Below, piece after piece: positions 6,886 through 9,674 of a stretch of 9,674 bases of DNA. The stretch's first letter is position 1, and every line of letters begins with the position of its first letter. This stretch comes from Hyphomicrobiales bacterium (GTDB lineage: Bacteria > Pseudomonadota > Alphaproteobacteria > Rhizobiales > Xanthobacteraceae): positions 1 to 9,674 of the forward strand of contig JAFKKQ010000339.1 in the NCBI GenBank assembly GCA_017304505.1. The letters are read 5' to 3'. Position numbers and translations under genes: made by a program. The notes under the pieces are model-generated. The model was not told the origin of the DNA and ran no database searches. It saw only the letters and a program-made list of their open reading frames with translations.

Positions 6886-7541
6886 TGGACGGCGTTCACG
6901 ACATGGGCGGCATGGACGGCTTCGGCAAGGTCGAGGCGGAGAAGGACGAACCGGTGTTCCATGCACCGTGGGAAGGCCGCGTGCTCAGCATGCAGCGGGC
7001 GATGGGTTATGCTGGCGCCTGGCATATCGACCATTCCCGATTCGCGCAGGAACAACTGCCACCAGCGGAATACCTGACGGCGTCTTATTATCGGCGCTGG
7101 GCGCTGGCGATGGAAAAGAACGTCACCGAGCGTGGCTACGTCACGCCGGAAGAACTGAAAGCCGGCCACGCGCTGAAGCCGGGCAAGCCGCTCAAGCGCA
7201 AGCTGACGCCCGATGTCGTCGACGCGAGCCTGTGCCGCAGCACGTTCTATCGTCCGCAGCAAGGCCCTGCCCGCTTCAAGCCGGGCGATCGCGTGCGCAC
7301 GAAGAACATCCATCCGGCCTCGCACACGCGGTTGCCGCGCTATGCGCGGGACAAGGTCGGCGTGGTCGAGTTGTGCCACGGCTGCCACATGTTTCCGGAT
7401 TCGGTGGCGGCCGATCGCGGCGACGATCCGCAGTGGCTCTATACCGTGGTGTTTCCGGCCCAGGAGCTCTGGGGCCCCGACGCCGACCCGACGTTGAAGG
7501 TGTCCATCGACGCCTTCGAACCGTATCTGGAGCCGGCGTGA
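6885..7541 (+). CDS. nthB: Nitrile hydratase, beta subunit
   Basis: Partner subunit (218 aa) that forms the alpha-beta heterodimer and closes the active site. It starts with the typical [14 protein letters not shown]. The helical N-terminal half contains EPVFHAPWEGRVL (22-34), Arg52 in HSRFAQEQLPP, which corresponds to the conserved beta arginine that hydrogen-bonds to the oxidised Cys ligands, and YYRRWALAMEKNVTERG (68-84). The C-terminal beta-barrel half holds FKPGDRVRTKNIHPASHTRL (131-150), followed by PRYARDKVG with further conserved arginines. A good ribosome binding site, GAGGTGA (6874-6880), lies inside the end of the alpha gene, and TGATG overlaps stop and start, so the subunits should be made in step. 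The protein is full length, which argues against a thiocyanate hydrolase, where this chain is split in two. Confidence 0.95.
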   Translation: MDGVHDMGGMDGFGKVEAEKDEPVFHAPWEGRVLSMQRAMGYAGAWHIDHSRFAQEQLPPAEYLTASYYRRWALAMEKNVTERGYVTPEELKAGHALKPGKPLKRKLTPDVVDASLCRSTFYRPQQGPARFKPGDRVRTKNIHPASHTRLPRYARDKVGVVELCHGCHMFPDSVAADRGDDPQWLYTVVFPAQELWGPDADPTLKVSIDAFEPYLEPA

Positions 7542-7942
7542 CAGCGATGACCACCGATACCGTTATCGATCCTGCCGCGGCGCGCCGCGCCACCGAGGCG
7601 GTGCCGAGCATTCCCTGCGATGCCGAAGGCCCCGTCTTCCGTGAGCCTTGGGAGGCGCAGGCCTTCGCCTTGACGCTGCACCTTTACGATCGCGGCTTGT
7701 TCGTCTGGCCGGAATGGGCGCAAACCCTCGGCGACGAGATCAAGAAAGCCCAGGCTGCGGGCGATCCCGACACCGGAGAAACCTATTACCGCCATTGGCT
7801 CGCGGCCCTGGAGCGGATCGTTGCCGAAAAGGGCGTCACCGACGCGCCCACGCTGCACCGCTATTATCACGCCTGGGATCACGCCACCGCGCGCACACCG
7901 CACGGTACGCCCATCGAGTTGCGGCCCGAGGATTTCAAGTAG
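7538..7942 (+). CDS. Nitrile hydratase accessory protein (P14K/NhlE-like cobalt-insertion chaperone)
   Basis: Small protein, 134 aa from GTG 7538 or 131 aa from ATG 7547. In Co-type nitrile hydratases the P14K/NhlE protein forms a complex with the alpha subunit, assists cobalt insertion and cysteine oxidation, and then exchanges with beta (self-subunit swapping). The sequence resembles the N-terminal half of the neighbouring beta subunit: GPVFREPWEAQAF (31-43) matches beta 22-34 and YYRHWLAALERIVAEKG (83-99) matches beta 68-84. I prefer the GTG at 7538: GGAG (7529-7532) is 5 nt from it but 14 nt from the ATG, and GTGA overlaps the beta stop by 4 bases. It is the last gene of the operon and converges on the monooxygenase gene 13 bp away. 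Confidence 0.9.
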   Translation: MTAMTTDTVIDPAAARRATEAVPSIPCDAEGPVFREPWEAQAFALTLHLYDRGLFVWPEWAQTLGDEIKKAQAAGDPDTGETYYRHWLAALERIVAEKGVTDAPTLHRYYHAWDHATARTPHGTPIELRPEDFK

Positions 7943-7948
7943 CGGCCG

Positions 7949-7969
7949 CCGAGCGCTAGATGCGCTCGG
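7949..7969. terminator. Perfect 7-bp hairpin at the convergent gene ends
   Basis: CCGAGCG (7949-7955) and CGCTCGG (7963-7969) pair perfectly around a 7-nt loop. The hairpin sits between and across the ends of two convergent genes; the minus-strand stop codon lies in the loop. It is symmetrical and could serve both directions, but no T-run follows on either strand, so a classical intrinsic terminator is not shown. Confidence 0.4.
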
Positions 7970-9173
7970 GCGTATGGATGTGTTCGGGCCGCACGCCAAG
8001 GCCCAACACCCGCGCCGGGATACGGCGCAAAATCGGATAATGCTGGAGCAACCTCAACGCCAGCGGCGGCTTAAGCTCCGATTGTCCCAGCACCGTGCGG
8101 ATCACGTTGTTCTGCAGGAACACCTGGACGCGCTGGGTCACACGCGTCGGAAATTCGCGGCGATCCTGCACCTTTTGCAGCGTGCCGTCGTCAATCGGGC
8201 CGGCGCGCAACGGCTCCGCCAGAATGTTGGCGGTGGCCACGGCATCCTGCACCGCCAGATTGACGCCGACACCGCCGATCGGCGACATCGCATGCGCCGC
8301 ATCGCCAATGCAAAGCAACCCGCTGCGGTGCCATCGCTTGAGACGGTCCACCGCGACCGTCAGCAGCTTGATCTGGTCCCAGTCCTTGATCTCGCGCATC
8401 CGGCCCTTGAGAAACGGCACCGCCTGCTCGACGGCGGCCCGGAAACTCTCGATGCCCCTGGCGCGTACGTCTTCGATCGAGCCCTTCGGGATGACATAAG
8501 CGCATTGCCAATAGTTGCCGCGCTCGATCATCACCAGAATGCGGCCCGGCAGGAACAGGCCCATCGTTTCTTCCGGGTCGCCGGACAGCCGGCTGACCCG
8601 AAACCACAGCACATCCATCGGCGCGCCGAGTTCTTCGACGATCAGCCCCGCCTTCTCGCGCACGGTCGAATGGCGGCCATCGCAGCCGACGACAAGGGCC
8701 GCCCTGACCTCCAGAACGCCGTCAGGCGTGGCCGCGCGGACACCCCGGACGCGACCGCCTTCCTCGATCAGGTCCGTCACCTCCGCCCTCATCAATAAAT
8801 TGAAGCGCGGATAACGGCGGCCGTGGTCGGCCAGGAAATTCAGGAAGTCCCACTGCGGCATCAACGCGATGTATTTGCAGCGCGTCGGCAAATGGCGGAA
8901 ATCGGCGATGGTCAGTTCGAGGTTGCCATAGCGCCCGGACAGCGTCGGCGCCGTCGAATGCGGCAGCTTGAGAAACGCATCGAGCAGACCCAGCTCATGC
9001 ATCAGTTCGAGCGTCGAAGGGTGGATGGTGTCGCCGCGGAAGTCGCGCAGGAAATCGGCGTGCTTCTCCAGCACCGTGACGTCGATGCCGGCGCGGGCCA
9101 GCAAAAAACCGAGCATCATCCCGGCGGGTCCGCCGCCGGCGACACAGCACTGCGTGGCGATGGCTTGCGCCAC
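7956..9173 (-). CDS. FAD-dependent monooxygenase-like protein (PHBH/UbiH fold)
   Basis: Flavoprotein of 405 aa of the class A (p-hydroxybenzoate hydroxylase-like) family, cytoplasmic, expected to use FAD and NAD(P)H to hydroxylate an aromatic or similar compound. It has the dinucleotide motif GGGPAG (13-18) with the acidic VLEK strand end (34-37), the DG motif GCDGRHSTVR (163-172), and the second FAD motif CIGDAAHAMSPIGGVGVNL (288-306) followed by AVQDA. The start is not an ATG: a GTG at 9173 has GGGGAGG five bases upstream and begins just before the FAD strand, whereas the frame upstream is antisense-like junk overlapping the transporter gene. It lies 14 bp after the NicO-type gene, so the two are probably co-transcribed. 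Its substrate is unknown and no reductase partner is needed for this class. Confidence 0.88.
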   Translation of the reverse strand: MAQAIATQCCVAGGGPAGMMLGFLLARAGIDVTVLEKHADFLRDFRGDTIHPSTLELMHELGLLDAFLKLPHSTAPTLSGRYGNLELTIADFRHLPTRCKYIALMPQWDFLNFLADHGRRYPRFNLLMRAEVTDLIEEGGRVRGVRAATPDGVLEVRAALVVGCDGRHSTVREKAGLIVEELGAPMDVLWFRVSRLSGDPEETMGLFLPGRILVMIERGNYWQCAYVIPKGSIEDVRARGIESFRAAVEQAVPFLKGRMREIKDWDQIKLLTVAVDRLKRWHRSGLLCIGDAAHAMSPIGGVGVNLAVQDAVATANILAEPLRAGPIDDGTLQKVQDRREFPTRVTQRVQVFLQNNVIRTVLGQSELKPPLALRLLQHYPILRRIPARVLGLGVRPEHIHTPERI

Positions 9174-9187
9174 GGCATCCTCCCCGT

Positions 9188-9674
9188 TCAGAAGCAGGCG
9201 CCGCGCTCGGCCACCATGTAGCCGGTGAGCAACAGCGCACCGAACGCCAACACCACCACCGCGGCACCCACCTCGATGCCGCGCATCGCCAGCATGCCGT
9301 AACCCGAGCGCGCGCCGGCAAGCCGCGCGGCGGCGGATCGTGCCCAGACTGCCATCGTGGCGATGGCCGCGACCGTGACCGCGGTGCCGAGGCCCATCAT
9401 AAAGGTCGCGGCAACGCCGGTCCAAAACAAGCCCTGCGCCAGTGTGAATACGAGGATGATGATCGCGCCCGAACAGGGCCGCAAGCCGACCGCGACAATC
9501 GCGGAAAGGCCGCGCCGCCAGCCGCCGGGGCCGGCCAGATCCTGCGGCTCGGGGCCGTGTGCATGGCCCCAGGCCGAGGCGTGATCGTCATCGTGGTGAT
9601 GGTCACGATGGTCGTGGTCGTGAGAATGATGGTCGTGCTCATACGGCGGTGTCACCGCGGCACCGACCGCATGC
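9188..9674 (-). CDS. NicO/RcnA-type nickel/cobalt transporter, C-terminal part (runs off the window)
   Basis: Membrane protein of the NicO (RcnA-like) group; the known member RcnA exports Ni and Co. The frame is open to the right edge and no ribosome binding site is visible near the GTG at 9655, so I read the gene as 5'-truncated by the window. What remains is a His/Asp-rich cytosolic or periplasmic loop coded at about 9566-9640, starting EHDHHSHDHDHRDHHHDDDH, with twelve His in about 28 residues. GLRPCSGAIIILVFTLAQGL (coded around 9430-9490), the family hallmark, follows, then FMMGLGTAVTVAAIATMAV and a last membrane segment ending GACF. The N-terminal metal-binding helix of the family would lie outside the window. 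It shares a transcription unit with the flavoprotein gene. Uptake versus efflux cannot be decided here. Confidence 0.85.
   Translation of the reverse strand, partial: HAVGAAVTPPYEHDHHSHDHDHRDHHHDDDHASAWGHAHGPEPQDLAGPGGWRRGLSAIVAVGLRPCSGAIIILVFTLAQGLFWTGVAATFMMGLGTAVTVAAIATMAVWARSAAARLAGARSGYGMLAMRGIEVGAAVVVLAFGALLLTGYMVAERGACF

Noticed and set aside
6079..6966. N-terminal extension of the TRAP small permease to 470 residues
   Set aside because: The extra frame runs antisense through the nitrile hydratase alpha gene and has no family resemblance; starts at 6078 or 6123 give the normal length.
6256..7942. Thiocyanate hydrolase instead of nitrile hydratase
   Set aside because: Thiocyanate hydrolase has two short chains matching the halves of beta, usually encoded before the metal subunit. 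Here beta is full length and follows alpha, and the third small gene matches the accessory protein.
9174..9425. Longer start for the flavoprotein at 9425
   Set aside because: The added 84 residues overlap the NicO-type gene in another frame, are Arg/Gly-rich, and precede the FAD-binding strand that should be N-terminal; GTG 9173 has a strong ribosome binding site.
9594..9640. Tandem DNA repeat of GATGGTC/GTGGTC-like units
   Set aside because: It is explained by the His/Asp codon run of the transporter loop and is not a regular tandem array or CRISPR.

Overview
The window is GC-rich, densely packed DNA. An HWE-type histidine kinase, Bug-family and TRAP transport genes and the codon bias all point to an alphaproteobacterium, most likely of the Hyphomicrobiales (Bradyrhizobium/Xanthobacteraceae-like). 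This placement is inferred from gene content; no rRNA or marker gene is present.

Layout. (1) At 1-909 a plus-strand HWE histidine kinase has a kinase core but no recognisable sensor part. Its 5' end abuts the 5'-truncated remnant of a minus-strand STAND/AfsR-like ATPase, which looks like a deletion or rearrangement junction near base 60-80. (2) At 949-6078 a minus-strand, operon-like run reads, in transcription order, TRAP small permease (dctQ-like), TRAP large permease (dctM-like), SDR oxidoreductase, acyl-CoA dehydrogenase and, after a 206-bp gap, a Bug/TctC-type periplasmic binding protein. (3) At 6079-6255 a divergent intergenic region carries an AT-rich island with an exact 8-bp direct repeat. 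(4) At 6256-7942 a plus-strand cobalt-type nitrile hydratase operon holds the alpha subunit, the beta subunit and a P14K-type accessory protein, all translationally coupled. (5) At 7956-9674, convergent on the minus strand, lie a flavin-dependent monooxygenase-like protein and, upstream of it, the C-terminal part of a NicO/RcnA-type nickel/cobalt transporter that runs off the right edge.

How the parts may work together. The nitrile hydratase turns nitriles into amides and needs Co(III), which the accessory protein helps insert. The nearby NicO-type protein could control cellular cobalt. The TRAP permease pair and the Bug-type binding protein suggest uptake of small organic acids or related compounds. 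The acyl-CoA dehydrogenase and SDR suggest a CoA-linked oxidation route. No amidase, acyl-CoA ligase, DctP subunit or transcription regulator is visible, so the pathway is incomplete within this window.

I did not find a clearly novel system, CRISPR array, tRNA, rRNA or insertion sequence. The most unusual observations are the double-truncation junction at the left end, the TRAP membrane pair without a DctP but with a binding protein of another family, and the His-rich tracts in two proteins of the nitrile hydratase/cobalt neighbourhood.
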